From Butyricimonas faecalis (GTDB lineage: Bacteria > Bacteroidota > Bacteroidia > Bacteroidales > Marinifilaceae), in contig NZ_CP032819.1 of NCBI RefSeq assembly GCF_003991565.1, forward strand, positions 1 to 64,000: DNA of 64,000 nucleotides, in the 5' to 3' direction. Positions 18,882-26,713 of this stretch are shown in pieces (position 1 is the first letter of the stretch; each line of letters starts with the position of its first letter). A model generated the notes under the pieces. It made no database searches. It saw only the letters and a program-made list of their open reading frames with translations, and was not told the DNA's origin. The position numbers and the translations under genes are program-made.

Positions 18882-18925
18882 AATGGGAGGGGAATAGGAG
18901 CGGAATGGGAGGGGAATGGGAGCGG
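18882..18925. repeat. 11-bp tandem repeat, four copies (AATGGGAGSGG)
   Basis: Units at 18882, 18893, 18904 and 18915: AATGGGAGGGG, AATAGGAGCGG, AATGGGAGGGG and AATGGGAGCGG. The alternation makes it equally a 22-bp unit in two copies with one mismatch. G-rich on the plus strand. Confidence 0.85.
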
Positions 18926-19021
18926 CTCGCAATATGATGGCAATATAATGCCAAGATGATAGCATTTTGATAACGTTATTTCACATTAATTCGATGTCCA
19001 TGTTTATGGAACACCGTTAAA

Positions 19022-19060
19022 AATTTTTATATCAATAACGGCTAACCGTTATTGATATAA
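19022..19060 (-). terminator. Terminator overlapping the acyl-CoA synthetase stop codon
   Basis: Perfect 15-bp arms 19027-19041 and 19046-19060 with a 4-base loop, followed on the minus strand by an AAATTTTT tract. The TAA stop (19049-19051) of the gene is inside the stem, so the hairpin can form only after the ribosome has left. Confidence 0.75.
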
Positions 19061-20698
19061 AAACCGTTTAATACTTTTCTTGGGTGTTTTTTCGAATTCT
19101 TCGTTGTATATCGTGATTTTCGCGATCTGGCTGTATGCCGGAAGGGTTTCGTTCACTTGTTTCCGGTTTTCTTCCATGATGGCGGTAATGGCCTCGTCCG
19201 AGTTTTTATTGTCGGCATTGATGGCCTCGAAGTCGGGATAGATTAAGGCGGTGAGTTTGCCTTCTTTCTCGACAACGATGGATTCGCATACGTAGGGAAG
19301 GTTATTCAGATGATCCTCGATTTCTTCCGGGTAAATGTTCTGGCCACTGGGACCGAGAATCATGTTTTTACTGCGTCCCTTGATGAAAAGATTACCTTCC
19401 TCGTCAATCAGGCCGAGGTCTCCCGTGCGGAGCCATCCATCGGGCGTGAAAGCGGCTTGTGTGGCGGCTTCGTTTTTGTAATACCCGATCATGAGGTTGT
19501 CTCCTTTGGCAAGGATTTCACCAACGATGTGCGCCGGATCCGGGGAGTCTATTTTTAGTTGCATGCGAGGTGCCGCTTTTCCGCAGGAACCTTTTTTGAA
19601 AGTTTCCCATCCGGCATACGAGAGAATCGGTCCGCATTCGGTCATCCCGTAACCCACGGTATAGGGAAAGTTTATCGAGTGTAAAAACTCTTCAACTTCT
19701 TTATTCAGGGCTGCCCCGCCGACGATGAGTTCCTTGAAATTACCGCCGAAGGCATCGATGACTTTCTGGCGGATGGAGTTCTTTACTTTTTTGTCGAGTA
19801 ACGGCAGGTTTAACATGAGTTTTATCAATGGTTTTTCCAGCGCGGGGAATACTTTTTTCCGAATGATTTTTTCGATAATCAAGGGCACGGAAACAATCAA
19901 GTTGGGTCTTACCGTGGAGAAGGCATCCGCGATGATCTTTGGGGATGGGATTCTCGTCAAGAAGAATACATGTGCCCCGCTGGCAAACTCGTAGATGAAC
20001 TCGAAAGCCAACCCGTACATGTGTGCCATGGGGAGCATGGATATAACCTGTTCTCCGGGGAGTTTCCCGAATACTCCGAAGGCAAACGCGAGGTTGGACC
20101 AAAGGCTGCGATAGGGGAGCATTACTCCTTTCGAGAAACTGGTGGTTCCCGACGTGTAATTAATAATAGCAAGTTCTTCCGGTTTGTCATACGTGTAGCT
20201 TACGTCTTCCGGGCGGAAACGATCGGGATATTTCTTCCCGAATAGCTCGTTCAGGCGTTCCCGCGCGTGTGTTAACATTTGGCTACGCGATACGAGTATC
20301 GAATTGTCTTCCAGGCTTATGATGCCTTCCAACGCTTCCATCGAGGCTTCGTTCAATCCTTCCCACACGACACTTCCCACGAAGAGCAGGCGTGCCTCGG
20401 AATGGTTCACGATGTTGTGTATGTTATCCGGTTTGAATTCATTCAAGATGGGAACGGCAACAGCCCCATAGGTTAGTGTGGCAAGAAATGCTATTCCCCA
20501 ATTCGTGGAATTTCTCCCGCATAACGCAATTTTATCTCCTTTTTTAATGCCCGCGTTTTCGAAAAGAATATGTAATTTCTCTATTTTGCGGGCCACGTCT
20601 TTGTAGTTACAATTTATTCCGTGATAGTCGGTCAGTGCCGGACGATCCCAATTTTCCTTGATACTACTCTCGATATAATATATAAAACTTTTTTCCAT
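19049..20698 (-). CDS. Long-chain fatty-acid--CoA ligase (AMP-forming), copy 1
   Basis: ANL-superfamily adenylate-forming ligase of 549 residues that should activate fatty acids as acyl-CoA. The ATP-binding P-loop is at about residue 176 (NYTSGTTSFSKGVMLPY). The later core motifs are GYGMTECGP, the adenine-binding aromatic segment, DGWLRTGDLGLID and the hinge KGRSKNMILGPSGQNIYPEEIE. The invariant C-terminal lysine region is EEFEKTPKKSIKRFLYQ. It closely resembles the ligase encoded at 21717-23363, so the two are paralogues separated by a DUF4251 gene. Substrate chain length cannot be read from the sequence. A -7 element lies just upstream. Confidence 0.9.
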   Translation of the reverse strand: MEKSFIYYIESSIKENWDRPALTDYHGINCNYKDVARKIEKLHILFENAGIKKGDKIALCGRNSTNWGIAFLATLTYGAVAVPILNEFKPDNIHNIVNHSEARLLFVGSVVWEGLNEASMEALEGIISLEDNSILVSRSQMLTHARERLNELFGKKYPDRFRPEDVSYTYDKPEELAIINYTSGTTSFSKGVMLPYRSLWSNLAFAFGVFGKLPGEQVISMLPMAHMYGLAFEFIYEFASGAHVFFLTRIPSPKIIADAFSTVRPNLIVSVPLIIEKIIRKKVFPALEKPLIKLMLNLPLLDKKVKNSIRQKVIDAFGGNFKELIVGGAALNKEVEEFLHSINFPYTVGYGMTECGPILSYAGWETFKKGSCGKAAPRMQLKIDSPDPAHIVGEILAKGDNLMIGYYKNEAATQAAFTPDGWLRTGDLGLIDEEGNLFIKGRSKNMILGPSGQNIYPEEIEDHLNNLPYVCESIVVEKEGKLTALIYPDFEAINADNKNSDEAITAIMEENRKQVNETLPAYSQIAKITIYNEEFEKTPKKSIKRFLYQ

Positions 20699-21003
20699 TT
20701 GTCAGTATACTATCAAACAAATGACAAAGTTACAAATATTTTTTGATATTTCGAGTTGAAGGGGAAAGTTCGTGAAGTCGGGAGGGGCAATTCGCCAATG
20801 CAATTTTTTATGAAAAAAATAGGAAAAGTTCCTTTAGGAGAAGAATCACTACCCCCTCTATCTCCCCCTTGCACAGGGGGAGGGTTGATTTCCAAACGAT
20901 TTCTCCTTACACGGGAGGGAAAACTCGGGGTGGTTGTCTGATACAATAGGCTTTAATAAACGTGAATGTGGAATTTTGACATGTCCCAACTTTATGATTT
21001 CGT
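20699..21003. other. Gene-free gap of ~305 bases with a C/G-run hairpin
   Basis: Contains the -7 element above and a CTCCCCC (20862-20868) / GGGGGAG (20876-20882) inverted repeat with a 7-base loop, set in C-rich then G-rich sequence. It resembles dispersed intergenic repeats of Bacteroidota. The open frames here have no protein-like composition. Confidence 0.55.
20725..20732 (-). promoter_or_regulatory. -7 promoter element for acyl-CoA ligase copy 1
   Basis: Reads TAACTTTG on the minus strand, a full match to TAnnTTTG, 27 bases before the start codon, giving a leader of roughly 20 bases. No convincing -33 element. Confidence 0.45.
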
Positions 21004-21585
21004 TTATATTCCCAAAGCTTTTCTCTTGTCCTCCGGGATCGGGGTAAGATCGCCGCCATAGGAGATGCTTGCCCGGTTGTTGCTGGTCACGTTGACACTG
21101 CATTTCCCGTTGCCGTAGATTTCCACGTAGAAGTTGAAGACATCGTTGCGGTTTCTCACGTTGAATTTGTATTCGATGTAATGTTTTTTGCGTTTGTGGA
21201 TCACCTTGAATGATTCGTTTTCGATCTTTGCATTCTCGAATTCTATTCCGCCGCCCTGGCCGTATTCCGTGGAGTAAGCCCGTCCGAAGAATGGTAGGTG
21301 TCCCGTGGCCACGGAGTCAAGAATGAAGAGTTGCCCCTCGTTGGTGGCTAGTGAAATGTAGCCTTCGCCACCAATGCGTTTCTGCCCGTATTTGGAGTCG
21401 ATGGTGATGCTGCTGTTGCCTGTCGGGAAGGCTTGATCGACCTCGATGTAGAATTCGCGGCTTTTCATGAGTTGTTCGATTTTGGTGATACCCGCGGTGT
21501 CGCTTTTCTGTTTCTTTTCACCCATCGCGAAGAGGCAGGTAAAAAGGAGTATTCCTATTGGAATGATTGTTTTCAGTGTTTTCAT
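21004..21585 (-). CDS. DUF4251-family exported protein
   Basis: A 193-residue protein of unknown function that I recognise as DUF4251. An N-terminal signal segment (TIIPIGILLFTCLFAMG, with a Cys but no perfect lipobox) is followed by SREFYIEVDQAFP, DSKYGQKRIGGEGYISL and the family-typical HLPFFGRAYSTEYGQGGGIEF. The C-terminus is beta-rich (KHYIEYKFNVRNRNDVFNFYVEIYGNGKCSVNVTSNNRASISYGG). It is probably periplasmic. It lies between the two acyl-CoA ligase genes in the same direction; whether that placement means a shared function is unknown. Confidence 0.8.
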   Translation of the reverse strand: MKTLKTIIPIGILLFTCLFAMGEKKQKSDTAGITKIEQLMKSREFYIEVDQAFPTGNSSITIDSKYGQKRIGGEGYISLATNEGQLFILDSVATGHLPFFGRAYSTEYGQGGGIEFENAKIENESFKVIHKRKKHYIEYKFNVRNRNDVFNFYVEIYGNGKCSVNVTSNNRASISYGGDLTPIPEDKRKALGI

Positions 21586-21716
21586 GTCCTTGTTGTTTTT
21601 TCGTGAATATAAATATTATTTTAATGTATAGCAAATCATGTACCACGTGCCATCGTTTGCCGAATGAATTCACAATATAGTAAAAATAAGGGACATTTGC
21701 AAATTTTACACCCTCG

Positions 21717-23363
21717 CTACTGGTACAAGAACCGTTTGATACTTCGTTTCGGGGTTTTCTCGAATTCCTCGTCATGAATTTCTATCCGGGCAATTTGGCT
21801 GTATGCCGGGATCTGCTGGTTGATCTGTTTACGGGTCTCGTGTATGATTTTGAGAAGCGTGTCACGGGATATTTTATGTTGTTTCATGGCTTCGGAGTCC
21901 GGATAGACTAGGGCCACGAGTTTACCTTCCCGTTCGATCACGAGTGATTCGGCGATGTAGGGTTGGGCGTTGAGCAGGTCTTCGATTTCTTCGGGATAGA
22001 TGTTCTGCCCGCTGGGACCGAGGATGAGGCTTTTGCTACGGCCTTTGATGTAAAGGTATCCGTCCGGGTCCAGTATGCCGAGATCCCCCGTGTGGAGCCA
22101 CCCGTCGGGGGAAAGCACGGCGTTCGATGCTTCCGGGTTGTTGTAGTACCCGTCCATGACGTTCATGCCTTTGGTGAGGATTTCCCCGACTTGGTTAAAG
22201 GGGGCAGGTGAATCGATGCGGATTTCCATGCGGTCCACGGCTCTTCCGCAGGAGGTGGAACGGAATGTCTGCCAGTGGTCGAAAGCGATGGCAGGTCCGC
22301 ATTCGGTCATGCCGTAACCCACGGTGTAGGGAAATTTCACGGAATGGAGGAAGGCCTCGACTTCTTTGTTGAGGGCGGCACCCCCGACGACGAGTAGTTT
22401 GAAACGTCCCCCGAAGGCGTCAAGAATCTGCCGTTTGATTTTGTGGCGGATTCTTCCCCCGATGATGGGCATTTTTAACATCAGTTTGATGTGAAATTTT
22501 TCCAGTTGCGGGAATACCCGGCTTTTGATGATCTTCTCGATAATCAGGGGTACGGCAACGATCAGGTGCGGATGAATGTCGGCGAAAACGTCCTTCAGTA
22601 TTTTGGGGGTGGGCATTTTTTGTAAGAAGTAGATATGTATTCCGCTGGCGAAAGGATAAATGAATTCGAAGGCCAGCCCGTACATGTGGGCCATGGTAAG
22701 GATGGAAACGAGTTTTTCGCCCGGCGTGAACCCCATTTGGTCGAGGGCGTAGCGGAGGTTGGACCACATGCTGCGGTAGGGGAGCATCACGCCTTTGGGA
22801 GAACTGGTGGTTCCCGACGTGTAGTTGATCATGGCTAGTTCTTCCGGTTGTTCGGTGCGATAGTGGATGTCGTCAATTTGTAGTTCTTCGGGGTGTCGTG
22901 TTTTGAACAGCGTTTCCAGTCGGGGTGCGGTTTCAGCAAGTTTCGCGTTACGGGAGGAGAGCACGGAATAGTCTGCCATGGCGATAATCCCGTCTAAGGC
23001 GGGCATGTTTGCGTGGTCTATTTTGTCCCACACGGATTTTCCCACGAAGAGAAGCCGGGCTCCGGAGTGGTTGATGATGTGATGGATCGTGTCGGGTTTG
23101 AATTCGTTGAGGATAGGGACGGCCACGGCCCCGTACGTGACGGTGGCAAGGAAGGCTATTCCCCAGTTGGACGTGTTGCGGCTGCATAGTGCCACTTTGT
23201 CTCCCGGCCGAATGCCGCTTTTTTCGAAAAGGATATGTAGTTTTTCGATCCATCGCGCCACGTCTTTATAATGATGCTCCGCACCCTCGTAATCCGTGAG
23301 GGAGGGAAGGTTCCAGTGTTCTTTTATACTGTATTCTATAAGTTTCAAGAAGCTCGTTTCCAT
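21717..23363 (-). CDS. Long-chain fatty-acid--CoA ligase (AMP-forming), copy 2
   Basis: A 548-residue paralogue of the 19049-20698 ligase, matching it along the whole length (for example CSRNTSNWGIAFLATVTYGA and VPILNEFKPDT, and the same C-terminal KRSIKRFLYQ). All adenylation motifs are intact: NYTSGTTSSPKGVMLPYR, GYGMTECGP, DGWLHTGDLGILD and KGRSKSLILGPSGQNIYPEEIED. The G+C content looks a little higher than in copy 1, as expected for an older duplication with divergence. It is transcribed divergently from gadB. Substrate differences between the two copies are not predictable by eye. Confidence 0.9.
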   Translation of the reverse strand: METSFLKLIEYSIKEHWNLPSLTDYEGAEHHYKDVARWIEKLHILFEKSGIRPGDKVALCSRNTSNWGIAFLATVTYGAVAVPILNEFKPDTIHHIINHSGARLLFVGKSVWDKIDHANMPALDGIIAMADYSVLSSRNAKLAETAPRLETLFKTRHPEELQIDDIHYRTEQPEELAMINYTSGTTSSPKGVMLPYRSMWSNLRYALDQMGFTPGEKLVSILTMAHMYGLAFEFIYPFASGIHIYFLQKMPTPKILKDVFADIHPHLIVAVPLIIEKIIKSRVFPQLEKFHIKLMLKMPIIGGRIRHKIKRQILDAFGGRFKLLVVGGAALNKEVEAFLHSVKFPYTVGYGMTECGPAIAFDHWQTFRSTSCGRAVDRMEIRIDSPAPFNQVGEILTKGMNVMDGYYNNPEASNAVLSPDGWLHTGDLGILDPDGYLYIKGRSKSLILGPSGQNIYPEEIEDLLNAQPYIAESLVIEREGKLVALVYPDSEAMKQHKISRDTLLKIIHETRKQINQQIPAYSQIARIEIHDEEFEKTPKRSIKRFLYQ

Positions 23364-23461
23364 GATGTTATGTAATTAATGTTCTCTTATTTATACTGAG
23401 AATTAACTTGAAATGTTTTTCTATCAGGTTATTTTTATCCGGGAAGAGGCTTGACGGAGGT

Positions 23462-23479
23462 GGAGTTCTCCCGAACTCC
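23462..23479. promoter_or_regulatory. Palindrome in the ligase/gadB divergent promoter region
   Basis: GGAGTTC (23462-23468) and GAACTCC (23473-23479) form a perfect 7-bp inverted repeat with a TCCC spacer. An overlapping alternative pairing uses ACGGAG/CTCCGT. It could be an operator or an RNA hairpin. A near-match -7 element (GACCTTTG, 23583-23590) precedes gadB. Confidence 0.35.
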
Positions 23480-23620
23480 GTTGAAGCGATATCAGCAAAG
23501 TACAAGGATTGTTAAATGTGACGAGAAGTTGAAACTTTCGTCCCGTGATGCCGTAATTATTCACGAGTGTCTTGACTGGCACGACCTTTGAAAATTTTAA
23601 ATAAACTAAACTAATTAATT

Positions 23621-25018
23621 ATGAAGACAGAAAATCCTATCACACCGGTTTTTGGGACGGATGAAGAGGCCCGGGTGGCACCGAAATACGAGATGCCGGC
23701 GGGTATGATGCCGGGCGAAGTTGCCTATCAAATCGTGCACGACGAGGCCATGTTGGATGGTAATTCACGTTTGAATTTGGCGACTTTCGTGACTACATGG
23801 ATGGATGATTACGCTAGAAAAGTGATGACCGAGAACATGGATAAGAACATGATCGACAAGACCGAGTACCCGCAAACGGCGGAGATCGAGCGTCGATGTG
23901 TGAATATCCTTGCCAAGTTGTGGAATTCGCCGGAGAAACCGTATTGCACGGGTACGAGTACCGTGGGTTCTTCCGAGGCTTGTATGCTGGGGGGTATTGC
24001 AGCCCTGAAACGCTGGCAAAAGAGACGTAAAGCGAAAGGTCTTCCGATCGATAAACCGAATTTCATTATCTCGACCTGTATGCAGGTGGTGTGGGAGAAG
24101 TTCGCTATCTACTGGGATGTGGAAATGCGTATGATTCCCGTGACGGCGGAGAAGATCACGCTTGACCCGCAGGACGTTGTCAAGGCTTGCGACGAGAACA
24201 CCATTTGCGTGGTGCCGATTCAAGGCGTGACGATTACCGGGTTGAACGATAACGTGAAGGAGATTAACGATGCCCTCGACAAGTTGAATGCCGAGAAAGG
24301 TTGGGAGATTTGCATCCACGTGGATGCCGCTACCGGTGGTTTTATTCACCCGTTCATTGATCCTGAAACGGTTTGGGATTTCCGCTTGAAATGGGTACTT
24401 TCCATCAGCACTTCCGGCCACAAGTATGGTCTGGTATATCCCGGTGTGGGCTGGGTGGTTTGGAAAGACAAGCAATATTTGCCCGAGGAGATGAACTTTG
24501 CCGTGAATTATTTGGGTGCCAATATACCGAGTATTTCCATCAACTTCTCTCGTCCGGGTAACCAGGTTCTGGCCCAGTATTACCAATTCATGCGCTTGGG
24601 TAAGGAGGGGTACAAGAAGGTGCAGCAAAATTGCCTTAACGTTTGTCTTTACCTGAAAGAGCAACTGAAAAAGATGGGTATTTTCGAGTTCTTCAGTGAT
24701 GATATGCCGAACCCGTTGTTCATCTGGAAATTGAAAGATGATCCAAACCGGAAGTGGACTTTGTACGATTTGTCGGATGCTTTGCACGTGCAAGGTTGGC
24801 AGGTGCCCGCTTACACGATGCCGAAAGCGATGGAGGATGTGCTAATCATGCGTGTCGTTGTTCGTCAAGGGACGGGATTTGATTTGGCCGACCTGTTGAT
24901 GGAGGATATCAAACACTGCGTGAAACAGTTGGATACCCTGAAGGAGCCGACGAATAGCGCCTTGATGTGGGCGAAGAAAGAGCCGCAAAAACCGAGAGGT
25001 TTTAATCATTCCAGGTAA
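23621..25018 (+). CDS. gadB: Glutamate decarboxylase
   Basis: PLP enzyme that converts glutamate plus a proton to GABA and CO2, the proton-consuming step of glutamate-dependent acid resistance. The 465-residue length matches GadA/GadB. The conserved segments are RLNLATFVTTWMDDYARK, GTSTVGSSEACMLGG, the HVDAATGGFIHPF segment with the cofactor-binding Asp, and the Schiff-base lysine in SISTSGHKYGLVYPG. The C-terminus ends in GFNHSR. The His close to the end may correspond to the E. coli His465 that shuts the active site at neutral pH, which is an inference from position. The transporter and glutaminase partners are 1.7-4.2 kb downstream on the other strand. Confidence 0.94.
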   Translation: MKTENPITPVFGTDEEARVAPKYEMPAGMMPGEVAYQIVHDEAMLDGNSRLNLATFVTTWMDDYARKVMTENMDKNMIDKTEYPQTAEIERRCVNILAKLWNSPEKPYCTGTSTVGSSEACMLGGIAALKRWQKRRKAKGLPIDKPNFIISTCMQVVWEKFAIYWDVEMRMIPVTAEKITLDPQDVVKACDENTICVVPIQGVTITGLNDNVKEINDALDKLNAEKGWEICIHVDAATGGFIHPFIDPETVWDFRLKWVLSISTSGHKYGLVYPGVGWVVWKDKQYLPEEMNFAVNYLGANIPSISINFSRPGNQVLAQYYQFMRLGKEGYKKVQQNCLNVCLYLKEQLKKMGIFEFFSDDMPNPLFIWKLKDDPNRKWTLYDLSDALHVQGWQVPAYTMPKAMEDVLIMRVVVRQGTGFDLADLLMEDIKHCVKQLDTLKEPTNSALMWAKKEPQKPRGFNHSR

Positions 25019-25048
25019 ATATACTGTTTGTCAACTATTTGCTATATG

Positions 25049-25080
25049 GAGGATCGCTTTGGCGGTCCTCTTTTCTGTTT
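25049..25080 (+). terminator. Rho-independent terminator after gadB
   Basis: GAGGATCGC (25049-25057) pairs with GCGGTCCTC (25062-25070), one U-G pair, TTTG loop, followed by TTTTCTGTTT. Confidence 0.85.
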
Positions 25081-25126
25081 GCTCGATGTCTGAAGTGATG
25101 ACCGGGTGATAATCGGGGAATAAAAA

Positions 25127-25156
25127 TTGTTTTTCCGGTAAATTGTATTATCTTTG
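25127..25156 (+). promoter_or_regulatory. Bacteroidota promoter of the cold-shock-domain gene
   Basis: TTG at 25127-25129, 19 bases, then a perfect -7 element TATCTTTG at 25149-25156. The predicted leader is about 105 bases long, as is usual for cold-shock mRNAs, and may fold in a temperature-dependent way. Confidence 0.75.
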
Positions 25157-25269
25157 TTTCAATTAGGATCTAGAATATTATTGATCGGAACGTTTTTACA
25201 AGTTAATCAGGTTTCTCCTTTAATTCCCCTTATCTCTAATTTGTCATTTTATAAATTAAAATAGATTGC

Positions 25270-25713
25270 ATGGCAAAACCTACTACATTTGGTAAAAAAG
25301 AAAACGAGAAGAAAAAACAAGCCCGGAGACAGGCAAAACAAAATCGGAAAGAAGAGAGAAAACTATCCGGCAAAGCGAGCAGTTTCGATGAGATGATCGC
25401 TTATGTTGATGAACATGGAATGATCACTTCGATACCGCCCGAAGAGAGGCAGAACGAGGAGGAGATTGTGCAAGAAGATATACAGATTTCAATTCCTAGG
25501 CAGGAAGCTCCCGCCATTTTGAAAGGACGGGTGGAGTATTTTGACACGCAGAAAGGGTATGGTTTCATTAAGAATCTGGTAGGTACGGACAAGTACTTTT
25601 TTCATGTCAATAATGTTCTTGTTGATGTCGAGGAGAATGACATCGTGACGTTTGATTTGGAACGAGGGAAACGTGGAATGAATGCCGTAAATGTTTGTAC
25701 AATAAATAATTAA
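25270..25713 (+). CDS. Cold-shock-domain RNA/DNA-binding protein with basic N-terminal extension
   Basis: A 147-residue protein. The first ~45 residues are extremely basic (KKENEKKKQARRQAKQNRKEERK). An acidic linker follows, and the C-terminal ~65 residues form an OB-fold cold-shock domain. The RNP1-like motif KGYGFIKN and the RNP2-like motif YFFHVNNV are present, preceded by LKGRVEYFDTQ. It is likely a nucleic-acid chaperone in the cytosol. A long leader and a clear promoter are upstream. The next small gene starts 22 bases downstream and probably shares the transcript. Confidence 0.88.
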   Translation: MAKPTTFGKKENEKKKQARRQAKQNRKEERKLSGKASSFDEMIAYVDEHGMITSIPPEERQNEEEIVQEDIQISIPRQEAPAILKGRVEYFDTQKGYGFIKNLVGTDKYFFHVNNVLVDVEENDIVTFDLERGKRGMNAVNVCTINN

Positions 25714-25735
25714 TTGGTAGTCTAAATTGGATCAC

Positions 25736-25942
25736 ATGAAAAAGAATACAAATCATTTTGAAAGATTATCACAAGCACAACAGGCGGAGAATGCGTTGAA
25801 GGAACATAAAAAAAGAGTCGGTGAGGTCGAGTACGTCGCCATCAACGAGCGCACGACTTTCGAATTCCCGGCCAGCTTATCAAAAGAGGAGAGGGAGATT
25901 CGCATCGAAAATTATAAAAAACGACATAAGCCGTTAGTCTGA
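25736..25942 (+). CDS. Small conserved-type hypothetical protein after the cold-shock gene
   Basis: A 68-residue basic protein starting with MKKNTNHFERLSQAQQAENALKE. The ATG at 25736 is preferred over an in-frame TTG at 25727. It has a helical N-terminal half, a short beta-like segment (VEYVAINERTTFEF) and a KKRHK basic tail. It follows the cold-shock-domain gene at 22 bases and ends 11 bases from the convergent channel gene. I do not recognise a named family. A ribosome- or RNA-associated role is suggested only by its charge and neighbour. Confidence 0.65.
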   Translation: MKKNTNHFERLSQAQQAENALKEHKKRVGEVEYVAINERTTFEFPASLSKEEREIRIENYKKRHKPLV

Positions 25943-25953
25943 AGGAGGGGTGT

Positions 25954-26637
25954 TTATTCATCGGATGTTCCGTTTGTTTCTTTTCTTTTTCGCTGGAATA
26001 TCGTCGTGACGTAAGCGGTGAATATCGGGAAGAAAATCATACCTGCAGCAGCGAGAATGACGGCAAGGATTTGCCCGATCTTCGTGACCCCGAAAATATT
26101 TGATCCGACCGTGGTGACGTTCATCAGCGCCCAGTCGAAAGCGTCCCAATACGTTTTCACGGGTGGGTTGACACCGTGTTCCATGTAGTAGAAAATGATG
26201 CTGCAAAAATAAATAGTCGTGAAAAGAATTGTCAGGTACGTGGCAAATAAGTTGGTGATCCGGCTGCGCGTCATCCAGCTCACGATGAGCGATACCCCGT
26301 AAATGCCTCGTGCCAGTGGGATTAACCGTAGGATCAGCCACAGGGGATGGGATATGGTCGTTGATAAACCGTACACGATATTGAGATAAGGAATCGAGAC
26401 CAACAAGAAAAATAGGTTATGAATGAAGAAATGTCCGCTCCATCTATCCGTGTACCATCGAACGAAGAAGTCGGCTAGAAAAAGTCCACACACCCAGAGA
26501 TGAAATTTCAATATAAAAGTCTCGCTGAGCGCATTATTCCCATTCAGCAACTCGATAGAGGCAACAATGATAATAGCCAAACTGCCCAATAATACGAGTC
26601 CGTTGAGTATTTGCTCGAAAATTTTACTTCTTTTCAT
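25954..26637 (-). CDS. Potassium-channel-like membrane protein with altered selectivity filter
   Basis: A 227-residue protein with about six hydrophobic segments, built like a small voltage-gated-type channel. Helices S1-S3 lie in residues ~10-90. An S4-like segment with few charges (RLIPLARGIYG) is near 104-114. A pore region follows (WDAFDWALMNVTTVGS) and then a last helix (~187-213). The pore starts with TTVG, but the usual YGD is replaced by S179-N-I-F-G, so potassium selectivity is uncertain. It is encoded behind glsA-gadC in the same direction, separated by a terminator. A channel next to the glutamate acid-resistance genes would fit charge compensation, which is an inference. Confidence 0.75.
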   Translation of the reverse strand: MKRSKIFEQILNGLVLLGSLAIIIVASIELLNGNNALSETFILKFHLWVCGLFLADFFVRWYTDRWSGHFFIHNLFFLLVSIPYLNIVYGLSTTISHPLWLILRLIPLARGIYGVSLIVSWMTRSRITNLFATYLTILFTTIYFCSIIFYYMEHGVNPPVKTYWDAFDWALMNVTTVGSNIFGVTKIGQILAVILAAAGMIFFPIFTAYVTTIFQRKRKETNGTSDE

Positions 26638-26656
26638 TTCATAGAATGAGTGAAAA

Positions 26657-26705
26657 GAGGGTGTACATTCTATGTTTTTACCCCAAAAACATAGAATGTA
26701 CCCTC
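26657..26705 (-). terminator. Terminator after glsA
   Basis: Long arms (26657-26679 against 26685-26705, a two-base bulge in one arm) form a ~21-bp stem with a short loop, followed on the minus strand by a TTTTC tract. It separates glsA from the channel gene. Confidence 0.8.
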
Positions 26706-26713
26706 GTTATGAA

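Larger units (their letters stand above)
18681..19048. other. Gene-poor gap of ~370 bases between exchanger and acyl-CoA synthetase
   Basis: Besides the doubtful small frame it holds an imperfect hairpin (arms 18773-18781 and 18791-18799), a tandem 11-bp repeat (18882-18925), a short GGCA/TGCC inverted repeat near 18943-18956 and the terminator of the next minus-strand gene. No tRNA or clear coding sequence is seen. Confidence 0.6.

Noticed and set aside
20713..20946. Pair of complementary small frames in the 20.7-21.0 kb gap
   Set aside because: Both arise from the C/G-run palindrome and flanking AT-rich sequence, with low-complexity translations.
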